DNA of 59,995 nucleotides from Bryobacterales bacterium (lineage in GTDB: Bacteria > Acidobacteriota > Terriglobia > Bryobacterales > Bryobacteraceae): contig PNAJ01000069.1 in assembly GCA_003170295.1 (NCBI GenBank), positions 1-59,995 of the forward strand, read 5' to 3'. This document shows positions 34,510-42,744 of the stretch, in pieces. The position numbers and the translations under genes are program-made. Positions within the stretch are counted from its first letter, which is position 1. Each line of letters opens with the position of its first letter. The notes under the pieces were generated by a model. The model had not been told where the DNA came from and ran no database searches. It saw only the letters and a program-made list of their open reading frames with translations.

Positions 34510-34737
34510 ATGGAAACTATCCAGGTTGTACTCGATAAAAAACTATTACAGGCGGCCGATCGCGCTGCCCGGCACACGAAGCAGAATCGTTCCGCATTGG
34601 TTCGAGACGCCCTTCGAGAGCACCTCCGCTTATTAGAGAGGCGAGCATTGGAGAATCGGGACCGCGAGGGCTATTCGAGAAAGCCGCAAGGCAAATCGCC
34701 CGACTGGGAAGCGGAGTCGGTGTGGCCGGAGCAATAG
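34510..34737 (+). CDS. Ribbon-helix-helix antitoxin, MazE-like
   Basis: A 75-residue protein. METIQVVLDKKLLQAADRAA followed by NRSALVRDALREHL is a ribbon-helix-helix fold (MetJ/Arc type); the acidic-aromatic tail KSPDWEAESVWPEQ is the toxin-binding part common in this group. No Shine-Dalgarno box and a very short leader. The toxin gene overlaps its end by 16 bases. Confidence 0.88.
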   Translation: METIQVVLDKKLLQAADRAARHTKQNRSALVRDALREHLRLLERRALENRDREGYSRKPQGKSPDWEAESVWPEQ

Positions 34738-35054
34738 CCCGAGGGGACATCCGCCTGTACCGGTTTGCTCCACCGGACAAAAAAAGACCGGTCGTCGTAC
34801 TGACCCGCGAAAGTGCCGTGGCATATTTGTCCACCGTGACCGTAGCGCCGATCACGTCCACCATTCGTGGTGTGCCATCGGAGGTAGTGCTTGATGAAGC
34901 GGATGGTATGAAAAAGCCGTGCGCGGTGAACTTGCACAATATGGTCACCGTTTCGCAGCAGCGCTTAGGGAAGCGCGTGGCGCGGTTGAGCAATGTCCGG
35001 CTGGGCGAGATCTGCGCCGCGTTGCGGTTCTCGATCGGTTGCGACGCCAGTTAA
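34722..35054 (+). CDS. MazF/PemK-family toxin
   Basis: A 110-residue endoribonuclease toxin with GTG start. RGDIRLYRFAPPDKKRPVVV gives the conserved RGDI-x-L...KRPVVVL start of the PemK fold, followed by TVTVAPITSTIRGVPSEVVL and KPCAVNLHNMVTVSQQRLGK, all typical. It cleaves RNA when free of the antitoxin. The 16-base overlap with the antitoxin frame supports translational coupling. Confidence 0.92.
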   Translation: MAGAIARGDIRLYRFAPPDKKRPVVVLTRESAVAYLSTVTVAPITSTIRGVPSEVVLDEADGMKKPCAVNLHNMVTVSQQRLGKRVARLSNVRLGEICAALRFSIGCDAS

Positions 35055-35146
35055 ATGATTGGTCATGGCCGTTGAGTGCCTCAGACCGTTTCACCTCAAG
35101 GACAGATGGCCGTCTCGTCCGTACCCGCAAGCTCCGGCGGTAGATG

Positions 35147-36139
35147 TCATCGGCCAGCGATGGGGATTCTGGACTTGTTCGGAATTGCTTCGATCATCCT
35201 AAAATAGGCTTCCCTGTAGTCCTTCGAGAAGTTGGTTGGAATATAGACGGTCCCAGACGTCGCTTCGGGCAGCTCTGAGAACCATCCGCCTTCGTTCCAG
35301 ATCAGGTATACCAGAAATGTTCTTCCCCTGATGCACTCCGGACACATCACTGAGGCCGATCCCAATAGCCGATTCCCGGGCTTTAGTAAAGACGCCACGT
35401 TGGGGGTATCGAATAGATTCATCGGCCCTCCTTCTTTTCCCTTAATCAACCAATCGAACACAGCTACAGGGATAGGCAGCGGGTCATTCCTATCAGGAAG
35501 GTCCACATTCCACAACGCAACTTCCCATTTGATTTCTCGAGCAAGCACGTCGGATCGATTTACAATCATGAGAGCCGGGCTCTTGGGGTAGACGAAACGC
35601 AGGCTCACATCTGGCTTCGGCCCGGCCTTCGGATTCGCAATTTGCTTTACGCCTCCGAGCAGCTCCGGCATGTTTTTTTCGGTAACGGTATTCAGTTGCG
35701 CCTGCAGAATCTCTTGGTTAGCGTGTGCCAGTTGTTGTTGTTTTATTAACTCACCAATTTGATCTGTCAGCTTGTCACGCTCTTTCTTGGCTTCCGTTTT
35801 TTCCTCCGCAGCCGCAGTCTTGTCTTCGTGCTTCTGAACTAGATCGGAAACTACACCGCCGCCTCCAAACACGACACCTATCGCGAGCAGAACGGTCGCG
35901 ATGATTACCCGAAGCCGCCTTTGGTCCTCCAAGCGTTTTAGCTCCTCCGGAAGGAACAAAAGGGCGAGTCCTGCGGCTGCCAATACGAGGGCCAAGAATA
36001 TTGCGGCAAGGTCGGGTAGGAGATCAAACGCGAAACGAAACGCCGCAAGTGTGCGCGGCATCTTATGAACTTGAGATAGTGCCCCTGCCGCGGCCACCAT
36101 CGACAATATGAAGAGCGTGACGCGCCAGCGTCGCGACAT
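35147..36139 (-). CDS. Membrane protein with coiled coil, function unknown
   Basis: ATG 36139 (MSRRWRVTLFILSMVAAAG) is chosen; the longer frame begins with TTG inside a tandem duplication. The 330-residue protein has three transmembrane segments (about residues 8-25, 42-63 and 77-95), a charged coiled coil (residues about 100-160, KHEDKTAAAEEKTEAKKERD), and a soluble C-terminal domain with a VMCPECIRG Cys pair and the motif PTNFSKDYREAYFRMIEAIP. I recognise no family. It stands alone, convergent with mazF. Confidence 0.75.
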   Translation of the reverse strand: MSRRWRVTLFILSMVAAAGALSQVHKMPRTLAAFRFAFDLLPDLAAIFLALVLAAAGLALLFLPEELKRLEDQRRLRVIIATVLLAIGVVFGGGGVVSDLVQKHEDKTAAAEEKTEAKKERDKLTDQIGELIKQQQLAHANQEILQAQLNTVTEKNMPELLGGVKQIANPKAGPKPDVSLRFVYPKSPALMIVNRSDVLAREIKWEVALWNVDLPDRNDPLPIPVAVFDWLIKGKEGGPMNLFDTPNVASLLKPGNRLLGSASVMCPECIRGRTFLVYLIWNEGGWFSELPEATSGTVYIPTNFSKDYREAYFRMIEAIPNKSRIPIAGR

Positions 36140-36174
36140 GCCGTTCAGTCTAACAGGAGATGCTGCTTCGGACA

Positions 36175-36204
36175 AGCAGTCGCGGATACAGCAGTCGCGG
36201 ATAC
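36175..36204 (+). repeat. Tandem duplication of 15 bases
   Basis: AGCAGTCGCGGATAC occurs twice in a row, followed by a degenerate CCGCTCC-type repeat (36203-36230, CCGCTCCTTATGG...GCTCGG). Probably replication slippage in a spacer. Confidence 0.6.
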
Positions 36205-36262
36205 CGCTCCTTATGGTTGTAGCTCGGAAAGGCTCTTAGGCAGCGACGAGGGAGCCGTTAGC

Positions 36263-37870
36263 CTAGTGCACCGGAGCCGCCGGGCCGCCCTTCTTCGCCC
36301 TCTTCATCAGAAACGCCAGCGGAGCCATCAGCGCCGCGGCGATCGCGAAGACCCAGATGGTGTCAATATACGCGAGCATCGAGGCTTGCGCTTGCATCGC
36401 TCCATAAATGCGGTCGTACGCCATTTGTGTGGCTTCTACCGCGCCTACGCCGGAGGCTCGTAACGACTGCGCCATGCCGGACACCGCCGACTGAAACGCC
36501 GGATCGAACTTGCTGGTGTGCGCCGCGAGAATGTTCTGATGGAACTGGCCGCGCCGCGCTAGCAGCATGGTCACCACCGAAATGCCGACGCTGCCGCCGA
36601 TGTTGCGCGCCAGATTCGTCATGCCGGACACGTTATTGTTTTTGCCCGGCGGGATGCCCACGTAGCACATCGTCTGAATCGGCACGAACAGAAATGCCAC
36701 ACCGACCATTTGATACACGCGCAGCAGAATCACTTCACGAAAGCTCATGCCGAGGTTCATGGTCGAAACCATATAGAACATGGCAAGCGACGCGAGCGTC
36801 CATCCAATGGCGATTAGCTTTCGCGGATCGAGCTTTCCAACCACGATTCCAATGAACGGCAGCAGCAGGATGATCACGATCGCACCGGGGGACAGTACTT
36901 CACCAGCTTGCTGCGCGGTGTATCCCATCAAGGTCTGGACCAACTGCGGGATCAAGACCGTTCCGCCGAACAGAGCCAGCCCGAGCATGAACATCATCAC
37001 GCAGGACACGGCGAAGTTGCGATTCCGGAAGAGGCGAAGATCGATTACCGGGTTTTCGTGATGCAGTTCCCAGAAAAACGCGACGAGAAGGCAGACGACC
37101 GATGTTATGAAGAAAAAGTTGATGAAGCTCGAAGAAAACCAATCTTCGCGCTCGCCTTTATCGAGCACTACCTGCGCCGCGCCAATGCCGACGGCGAGCA
37201 GACCGAGTCCCGGCCAGTCGACTCGTCCAGTGGTTTGCCTGGCGGCCTTCAAGTATGGCGGGTCCTCCACCAGACGCGAAGTGAGAATCAGCGAGACGAT
37301 CGCAACCGGCACGTTGATGAAGAAAATCCAACGCCAGTCGAAGTTATCCGTGATGTAACCGCCGAGCGTCGGACCGATGGCGGGCGCCATGACGACCGCC
37401 ATGCCGTAAATTGCGAACGCCATGCCTCGCTTCGCGGGCGGGAACGTGTCGGCGAGAATCGCCTGCTCGCTGGGGGCGAGTCCTCCGCCGCCCAGGCCTT
37501 GCAAGACGCGGAAGAAAATCAGCATGCCTAGATTCGGCGCGAGGCCGCACAACAGACTGCTGACGCCGAACAGAACCACGCAGCCCATGTAGAATCGCTT
37601 GCGTCCCAACTGGATCGAGAGCCATGCGCTGATGGGTAAAATCACGGCGTTGGCCACCAGGTAGGAACTGAGCACCCAGGTGCTCTCGTCGAGTCCCGCG
37701 GAAAGGTTGCCCGCGATGTGCGGCAGCGCGACGTTCGCGATGCTGGTGTCGAGCACTTCCATGAAGGTCGCGAGCGTCACGGTGAGCGCTATGATCCATG
37801 GGTTGTGCTTCGGCTTCCAGGGAAGCGCCGGCCCTGGCGGTGGCGCGACCTCTAATACTTGTTCACTCAT
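36263..37870 (-). CDS. DHA2-family MFS drug exporter (EmrB/QacA-like)
   Basis: A 535-residue inner-membrane protein with about 14 transmembrane helices. Motifs: FMEVLDTSIANVALPHIAGN (DHA2 motif in TM1), STWVLSSYLVANAVILPISA, LGRKRFYMG (motif A), and FFRVLQGLGGGGLAPSEQAI (motif C region). It drives proton-coupled efflux of hydrophobic drugs. It is the last gene of a STAS-TolC-HlyD-MFS operon, nine bases after the adaptor gene, so a tripartite pump to the outside is expected. Confidence 0.94.
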   Translation of the reverse strand: MSEQVLEVAPPPGPALPWKPKHNPWIIALTVTLATFMEVLDTSIANVALPHIAGNLSAGLDESTWVLSSYLVANAVILPISAWLSIQLGRKRFYMGCVVLFGVSSLLCGLAPNLGMLIFFRVLQGLGGGGLAPSEQAILADTFPPAKRGMAFAIYGMAVVMAPAIGPTLGGYITDNFDWRWIFFINVPVAIVSLILTSRLVEDPPYLKAARQTTGRVDWPGLGLLAVGIGAAQVVLDKGEREDWFSSSFINFFFITSVVCLLVAFFWELHHENPVIDLRLFRNRNFAVSCVMMFMLGLALFGGTVLIPQLVQTLMGYTAQQAGEVLSPGAIVIILLLPFIGIVVGKLDPRKLIAIGWTLASLAMFYMVSTMNLGMSFREVILLRVYQMVGVAFLFVPIQTMCYVGIPPGKNNNVSGMTNLARNIGGSVGISVVTMLLARRGQFHQNILAAHTSKFDPAFQSAVSGMAQSLRASGVGAVEATQMAYDRIYGAMQAQASMLAYIDTIWVFAIAAALMAPLAFLMKRAKKGGPAAPVH

Positions 37871-37879
37871 GGCGACCCG

Positions 37880-39112
37880 TTATTGAAGTTGCACGGTGGG
37901 CGTTACCGACATGCCTTGACGCAGCAAGTGGTCGTTGTCCTGGCCTGGATCGAGCGCGATACGCACCGGAATTCTCTGCACCACTTTCACGTAATTTCCA
38001 GTGGCGTTTTCGGGCGGCAGCAGGCTGAACTTCGCGCCGCTCGCGCCCGCGATCCGCAGCACTTTGCCGGTGTACTCGCGACCGTAGGCGTCCACTTTAA
38101 TTTTCACCGGCTGGCCGACGCGCATTTTTCCGAGCTGCGTCTCTTTGAAATTCGCAGTGATCCAGAGGTTCTCGAGCGGCACGACGGCCATCAATTCCTG
38201 GCCGGGCGAAATGTTCTGGCCCTCGGCAACGCTCTTTTTGCCGACCACTCCGTCGACGGGCGCGACGATGGTCGTGTATTTCAAGTTCAGCTCGGCTTGA
38301 TCGAGCATCGCTCTCTGCTGGTCGACTTTGGCGGCGGCAGACAGCGCTTTCGCTTGCGTGACCTTCACTTGGTCTGGTCCGGTGAGCGCGGCTTGAATCT
38401 GCGCGTTGGCCTGCTGCACGCGTGTTTGCGCCTGCTCGATATTTTTTTCGGCGATCTGGATGTTCTGCGTCGCCTCGTTCACCATGGCGTTCTGCGCATC
38501 GAGCGTGGCGCGCGCGGCTTCCATGGCGGCCACGGCCTGATCGTACTGCTGCTTCGAAATCTCATCTTTGGAGACCAGCAGCTTGTAGCGTTCGACGTCC
38601 TGCGTGGCTTTGGTGAAATTCGCTTCGGCCACGCGCACGTTGGCCTGTGCCGTGGTCAGGCGTGCACGCGCGGCACCCATCTGACGTTCAGTACCCGCTA
38701 CGCCGGCGCTTGCATCGAGGCGCGCCGAGTTGGCAGTGGTCAGAGTGCTTTTCGTATTGACCGAAGTGATGGGAATGTCCGAAGTGCTGCTCTGATAGGT
38801 GGCCACCGCATCGGCCAGATCGGCGCGGGCTTTCGCCACGGCGACTTCGTAGTCCTTCGGATCGAGCACGACCAGAACGTCGCCGGCTTTCACCTGCTGC
38901 TCGTCCTCGACTTTGACTTCGATTACATGGCCGTTGATGCGGGAGCTGATGGCGTGAACCTGCCCGTCCACTTGGGCGTCGTCGGTCGACTCGAATTTCG
39001 CCAGATGCAGCCAGAACAGGTACCCGCCGGAAATAAGAATCAGCACCACGATGACGACGAGAATTCGCCCCAGCACTTTCCTGTCTTTCGGATTTGCTTG
39101 TACTTCAGTCAT
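37880..39112 (-). CDS. HlyD/EmrA-family membrane fusion protein
   Basis: A 410-residue periplasmic adaptor. One N-terminal transmembrane helix (VLGRILVVIVVLILISGGYL), a biotinyl-lipoyl-like half (DDAQVDGQVHAISSRINGHV, VKAGDVLVVLDPKDYEVAVA), a long coiled-coil hairpin (residues about 110-240) and the second lipoyl half plus beta-barrel (TTIVAPVDGVVGKKSVAEGQ, VGQPVKIKVDAYGREYTG). The hairpin is long enough to contact a TolC-type channel. Lies between tolC-like and MFS genes, two and nine bases away. Confidence 0.94.
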   Translation of the reverse strand: MTEVQANPKDRKVLGRILVVIVVLILISGGYLFWLHLAKFESTDDAQVDGQVHAISSRINGHVIEVKVEDEQQVKAGDVLVVLDPKDYEVAVAKARADLADAVATYQSSTSDIPITSVNTKSTLTTANSARLDASAGVAGTERQMGAARARLTTAQANVRVAEANFTKATQDVERYKLLVSKDEISKQQYDQAVAAMEAARATLDAQNAMVNEATQNIQIAEKNIEQAQTRVQQANAQIQAALTGPDQVKVTQAKALSAAAKVDQQRAMLDQAELNLKYTTIVAPVDGVVGKKSVAEGQNISPGQELMAVVPLENLWITANFKETQLGKMRVGQPVKIKVDAYGREYTGKVLRIAGASGAKFSLLPPENATGNYVKVVQRIPVRIALDPGQDNDHLLRQGMSVTPTVQLQ

Positions 39113-39114
39113 GA

Positions 39115-40482
39115 TTACCGCCCTCCCATGAACGTCTTCAGATTCGCTTCGGTCGCGGCCAGCGCCCGCGCCAGCGCGACTTTGGCGAGGTTATGCGCAT
39201 AGATGCTGGAGATGAGATTTTGCTGCGCGTTCGATACGGATTCCTGCGCCTGCACTACCTCGATGTTGTCGGTGACGCCGGCGGCGAAGCGGTCGCGGGC
39301 CTGCGTCAGGGTCTGATTCGCCAGATCGACGTTGCTCTCCGCCACCGCTACCTGGTCGGCCGCGGAATTGAGGTCGAGCAAGGCGGCGCGCACCTCCTGA
39401 TCGATCTGTCCTTCGAGATTCGCCAGTTCCTCTTTGCGCTGCTTGAGGGTGGTTGCGGCCTCTAGCATGTCGGCGCGGCGCTTTCCGCCATCGAAAATAT
39501 TCATCTTTATGGCCCCCGTGATGCCGAAGGTGCCGTGGGAATTGGCAAGAGTCGGGCCGACCAAGTCGTAGTTCGTGTTGACGCTGGCGGTCGGCAGCCA
39601 TTCGGCGGAGACGGACCGGTGGGCGAGCTCCGCGGCCTTCACCTGCGACTGCGCGCTCTGGTAATCGGCGCGCGACGCGTAGGCGCGCTCTAAAGCTTCA
39701 CCCGGCCGAAGACCTTCAAGAGGTTTGTAGGGAGCCTTGTCCGTGATTTCGAAGGCCTGCCCCGAGGGCAATCCAATGGCGCGTGCCAACGACAATTTGT
39801 CCTTGGCCACTTGGTTTTGCAACGACAGAAGAATCTGCTGCTGCGTTTTCAATTCGACTTGCGAACGAAGCTCGTCGATGGCTGGTGAAGTGCCCACTCG
39901 ATGCTGATCGCGGGCCCGTTCATAAAGAGCCTGCGCCGTGTCCACTTGCACGCGTGTCGCATCGACACGAGCCGCAGTCGCGATGATTTGCAAATACGCC
40001 GAAGCAACCGCCTGCACCACCAGGTCGCGCGCATCTTTAACCGAAAGGTCCGCGGCGCGCTGGCTTTCCTTACGGGCTCGCCACGCGTTCAGAGTGCGCC
40101 CATCGTAGACAGGAATGTCGGCCTTCGCGGCGGCGTCCTGATAATGAAACGGCCCGATAATCGTCGGAACATTCGGAACGTGGAATCCAAAGGTCGCCAG
40201 GCTAACTTGCTGCTCGGTCATCGAGACGCCTCCGGTTATGGTCGGCAGCATCTTGGCTAGCAATTGCATCCTGTCGACGCGCGCGCTGGTGCTGGAATTT
40301 TCGCGGGTTAACAATCCAAGATTGGTTTTCAGACCGCGTGCGATGGCGTCGTCGAGAGACAGATTCAATGGCACGGGAGTCGCCTCGCCGGTGGGAGTGC
40401 TGCCGTTAAATTGCGCTAAAAGCGGAAAAAAAGTGCAAAATAGCGTCGAAACTGCCCTTAAAACGGTCAATTTATGCCTCAT
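39115..40482 (-). CDS. TolC-family outer-membrane efflux protein
   Basis: A 455-residue outer-membrane channel subunit with signal peptide (LRAVSTLFCTFFPLLAQ). The OEP duplication is visible: LNLSLDDAIARGLKTNLGLL opens the first repeat and SRADYQSAQSQVKAAELAHR, SVSAEWLPTASVNTNYDLVG opens the second; the long helices DLNSAADQVAVAESNVDLAN, ARDRFAAGVTDNIEVVQAQE end it. Its ATG lies 11 bases inside the STAS gene, so the two are coupled. Completes the tripartite pump with the HlyD and MFS genes. Confidence 0.93.
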   Translation of the reverse strand: MRHKLTVLRAVSTLFCTFFPLLAQFNGSTPTGEATPVPLNLSLDDAIARGLKTNLGLLTRENSSTSARVDRMQLLAKMLPTITGGVSMTEQQVSLATFGFHVPNVPTIIGPFHYQDAAAKADIPVYDGRTLNAWRARKESQRAADLSVKDARDLVVQAVASAYLQIIATAARVDATRVQVDTAQALYERARDQHRVGTSPAIDELRSQVELKTQQQILLSLQNQVAKDKLSLARAIGLPSGQAFEITDKAPYKPLEGLRPGEALERAYASRADYQSAQSQVKAAELAHRSVSAEWLPTASVNTNYDLVGPTLANSHGTFGITGAIKMNIFDGGKRRADMLEAATTLKQRKEELANLEGQIDQEVRAALLDLNSAADQVAVAESNVDLANQTLTQARDRFAAGVTDNIEVVQAQESVSNAQQNLISSIYAHNLAKVALARALAATEANLKTFMGGR

Positions 40483-40750
40483 TTCGAATGATTTTGTCGA
40501 TGATTGCCCGTGTCAGCAGGCCGGCGGCAGCGAAAGTGGCGCCGTCCCGATGCATCCGCTCAAGCAGGGAGCTACCTTTATCATCGATGAACGTAACGTG
40601 CTGAAGATCCACCAGAATTTTGGCGCTCGGGTGCTCGATCCGGGTGGAGCGCCAACAATTTTCGAGCTCAGACACCCAGCCCTCGGTCAAGCGGCCGCAG
40701 ACTTTCAATGTCACGCGATTTCCGACTGAGCTTACTTGCGCTCTCATCAT
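40472..40750 (-). CDS. STAS-domain protein heading an efflux operon
   Basis: A 92-residue single STAS domain: RVTLKVCGRLTEGWVSELEN, PSAKILVDLQHVTFIDDKGS and SLLERMHRDGATFAAAGLLT. Canonical STAS anti-anti-sigma proteins carry a phosphorylatable Ser after the D-x-x-G pattern; here the context is FIDDKGSSLLE, so Ser is present. It precedes tolC with an 11-base overlap and follows a sigma-54 promoter. STAS proteins at the head of sigma-54-dependent pump operons may be partner-switch sensors of the pump; that is inference. Confidence 0.85.
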   Translation of the reverse strand: MMRAQVSSVGNRVTLKVCGRLTEGWVSELENCWRSTRIEHPSAKILVDLQHVTFIDDKGSSLLERMHRDGATFAAAGLLTRAIIDKIIRNEA

Positions 40751-40763
40751 TTCACTCAGTTAG

Positions 40764-40782
40764 ATTGCAGCTTAGATGCCAA
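40764..40782 (-). promoter_or_regulatory. Sigma-54 promoter of the efflux operon
   Basis: On the minus strand TTGGCATCTAAGCTGCAAT has GG (-24) and GC (-12) separated by exactly ten bases, and close match to TGGCAC-N5-TTGCA. It lies in the 56-base gap between the sigma-54 activator gene and the STAS gene. Predicted transcription start near 40755, only five bases from the ATG. Confidence 0.75.
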
Positions 40783-40806
40783 TATTTATTTTGAATAAGT
40801 TAAATG

Positions 40807-42372
40807 CTAATGTGCCGAAGTTTCGGCGCCGATATTTCCCCACGAGCCGACATATCGGCGCAAAATTCCAAGCTTCTGCATCCGGGATTGGAGCGTGCTT
40901 CGCTTCATTCCGAGCATGGCCGCAGCCCCACTTGGTCCTCCGACGACCCAATTCGAGGCGTCAAGAGCGTCGAGGATGTGACGCCGCTCGGCATCATCCA
41001 TTGTCAAAACCGTGGTTGGGGCGGTTGAGCGGGATTCGCGCAGGTCGTCCTTGGGGATGGTGAGGCGCTTTCCGGAAGTGAGGATTACCGATCGCTCGAT
41101 GATATTGCGCAGTTCGCGAATGTTGCCGGGCCAGGAATAATTCACGAGTGTTTCCATGACTTCCGCTGGAATTGCATCGATAGTTTTGCGCATTCTAGTT
41201 GAGAATTCCTGAACGAAATAGCGGACCAGCGTGGGGATATCCTCGCGGCGCTCGCGGAGGGCGGGGAGGGTGATGGGGAAGACGTTGACGCGATAAAACA
41301 GATCGGCGCGGAATTGGTGTTCCGCGACCATGGAGCGCAAATCGCGATTCGTTGCCGCGACGAGACGAAAATCGGAATGAATGGTGCGGGTACCGCCCAG
41401 GCGCTCAAATTGCCCGTCTTGCAATACGCGGAGGAGTTTCGGCTGCATTTCGAGCGGCAGATCGCCGATCTCGTCGAGAAACAGAGTGCCGTGATTGGCT
41501 AGCTCGAAACGTCCGATGCGCTGGCTGACGGCTCCGGTGAACGCTCCCTTTTCGTGGCCCAGCAGCTCGCTTTCGATCAAGCCGGCGGGGATCGCGGCGC
41601 AATTGAGTTTCACAAACGTCGCATGGGCGCGGCTGCTGAGCCGATGGATCGCGCGGGCGACCAGTTCCTTGCCAGTGCCGGTTTCGCCCTGAATCAGGAT
41701 CGAGGAATCGGTGGGAGCGGCGGTTTCAATCTGCTGCAGTACGCCGCGGAGCGCGGGGCCGGAGCCGACGATTTCATCGAAGCGGTATTCGCTGCGGATT
41801 TCCTCTTCGAGATAGACTTTTTCGTCCTCGATGTGGCGGCGCAGCTCGTTGATTTCTTCGAAGGCGACGGCGTTCTCGGTGGCGATTGCGACTTGGCGGC
41901 CGATGTGCTGCATGAACTCGCGATCCTCCGGCGTGTATGCGTCGACCGTGCAGGAGGCGAACGCCATGGCGCCGTGAACTCCGCGGGGGGTGGTGAGGGC
42001 GATCCAAAAACCGCTTTGAATATTGTTCCTGCGATACACCTCCATCAGGTCCGGGCGAAACCGGTTCTCGCGGGAAATGTCCGGGACGTAAAGCGGCTGG
42101 CCGGTTTCGAGCATGATCCCAACCGGACTCCCCTCAAACGGCCATTCCTCGCGATGAGGCGCGTCAATATTGCCTCGACCGGCGACGGCTTTCAGCATGA
42201 CGCAGCGCCGGACCATATCAACCCGCATGATCACCAGGTAATCGAAGGCCATCAGCGGGTGGAGGGTATCCCAGAGCGAAAGGATCAAGGCCTCGCGATC
42301 GCGGCAGGCGATGAGGGCTTCGGAAATTTGAAGGAGTGCGCGGTATTTAAGAGCGCTATCGTCGGCGGACAT
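40807..42372 (-). CDS. Sigma-54-dependent activator with GAF sensor domain
   Basis: A 521-residue bacterial enhancer-binding protein. Residues about 10-175 are a GAF domain (LSLWDTLHPLMAFDYLVIMR, ALTTPRGVHGAMAFASCTVD, FMQHIGRQVAIATENAVAFE). The AAA+ part has Walker A GETGTGKELVARAIH, the sigma-54 contact loop HEKGAFTGAVSQ, Walker B GTLFLDEIGDLP and the arginine-finger region. The C-terminus is a Fis-type helix-turn-helix (GGPSGAAAMLGMKRSTLQSR). Similar to FhlA-type regulators. The adjacent sigma-54 promoter and pump operon are its obvious target. Its own -10 box TATGAT (42384-42389) lies 11 bases before the ATG. Confidence 0.95.
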   Translation of the reverse strand: MSADDSALKYRALLQISEALIACRDREALILSLWDTLHPLMAFDYLVIMRVDMVRRCVMLKAVAGRGNIDAPHREEWPFEGSPVGIMLETGQPLYVPDISRENRFRPDLMEVYRRNNIQSGFWIALTTPRGVHGAMAFASCTVDAYTPEDREFMQHIGRQVAIATENAVAFEEINELRRHIEDEKVYLEEEIRSEYRFDEIVGSGPALRGVLQQIETAAPTDSSILIQGETGTGKELVARAIHRLSSRAHATFVKLNCAAIPAGLIESELLGHEKGAFTGAVSQRIGRFELANHGTLFLDEIGDLPLEMQPKLLRVLQDGQFERLGGTRTIHSDFRLVAATNRDLRSMVAEHQFRADLFYRVNVFPITLPALRERREDIPTLVRYFVQEFSTRMRKTIDAIPAEVMETLVNYSWPGNIRELRNIIERSVILTSGKRLTIPKDDLRESRSTAPTTVLTMDDAERRHILDALDASNWVVGGPSGAAAMLGMKRSTLQSRMQKLGILRRYVGSWGNIGAETSAH

Positions 42373-42383
42373 CGGATGTCTTT

Positions 42384-42389
42384 ATCATA
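42384..42389 (-). promoter_or_regulatory. -10 box of the sigma-54 activator gene
   Basis: TATGAT on the minus strand, 11 bases before the ATG; predicted leader of about five bases. Confidence 0.45.
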
Positions 42390-42429
42390 AGGCGTATGCG
42401 CTCTTTGCTGGCGCCTGGAGAGCGCTTGC

Positions 42430-42726
42430 TTATGCCGTGGCCCGCGACTCATATCGCCGGACATGAATTTTCCCTTCGTGCTGTCGCCCTTGCTCCAGAT
42501 CGTAGGCTGCCTGCATTCGAATCCAGATGTCGGGGGTGGCGCCGAAGGCTTTGGCGAGGCGAATCGCCATATCGGGCGACACACCAGCCTGGCCGTTAAT
42601 CAAGCGTGAAAGAGTGGTCCGGCTTACTCCCAGCACTTTCGCCGCTTCCGTGACGGAGAGAGAGAAGGGATCGAGACAGTTGAGCCGGACAGATAGTCCG
42701 GGGTGGGGCGGGTTTTTCATCGGCAT
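42430..42726 (-). CDS. HigA-like XRE antitoxin, without a visible toxin gene
   Basis: A 98-residue addiction-module antidote: PPHPGLSVRLNCLDPFSLSV, TEAAKVLGVSRTTLSRLING (helix-turn-helix) and GVSPDMAIRLAKAFGATPDI, WIRMQAAYDLEQ are the HigA/VapI pattern. AGGAG lies six bases before the ATG. A higB toxin would be expected immediately upstream on the same strand, but that place is occupied by a MITE-like element (42745-42920) and no RelE-like frame is found. It is therefore an orphan antitoxin or regulator. Confidence 0.85.
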   Translation of the reverse strand: MPMKNPPHPGLSVRLNCLDPFSLSVTEAAKVLGVSRTTLSRLINGQAGVSPDMAIRLAKAFGATPDIWIRMQAAYDLEQGRQHEGKIHVRRYESRATA

Positions 42727-42744
42727 GGCGTTCTCCTATTCCAG

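Noticed and set aside
37859..39202. Plus-strand open frame of 447 codons
   Set aside because: Antisense to the HlyD-type adaptor; composition typical of a shadow frame.
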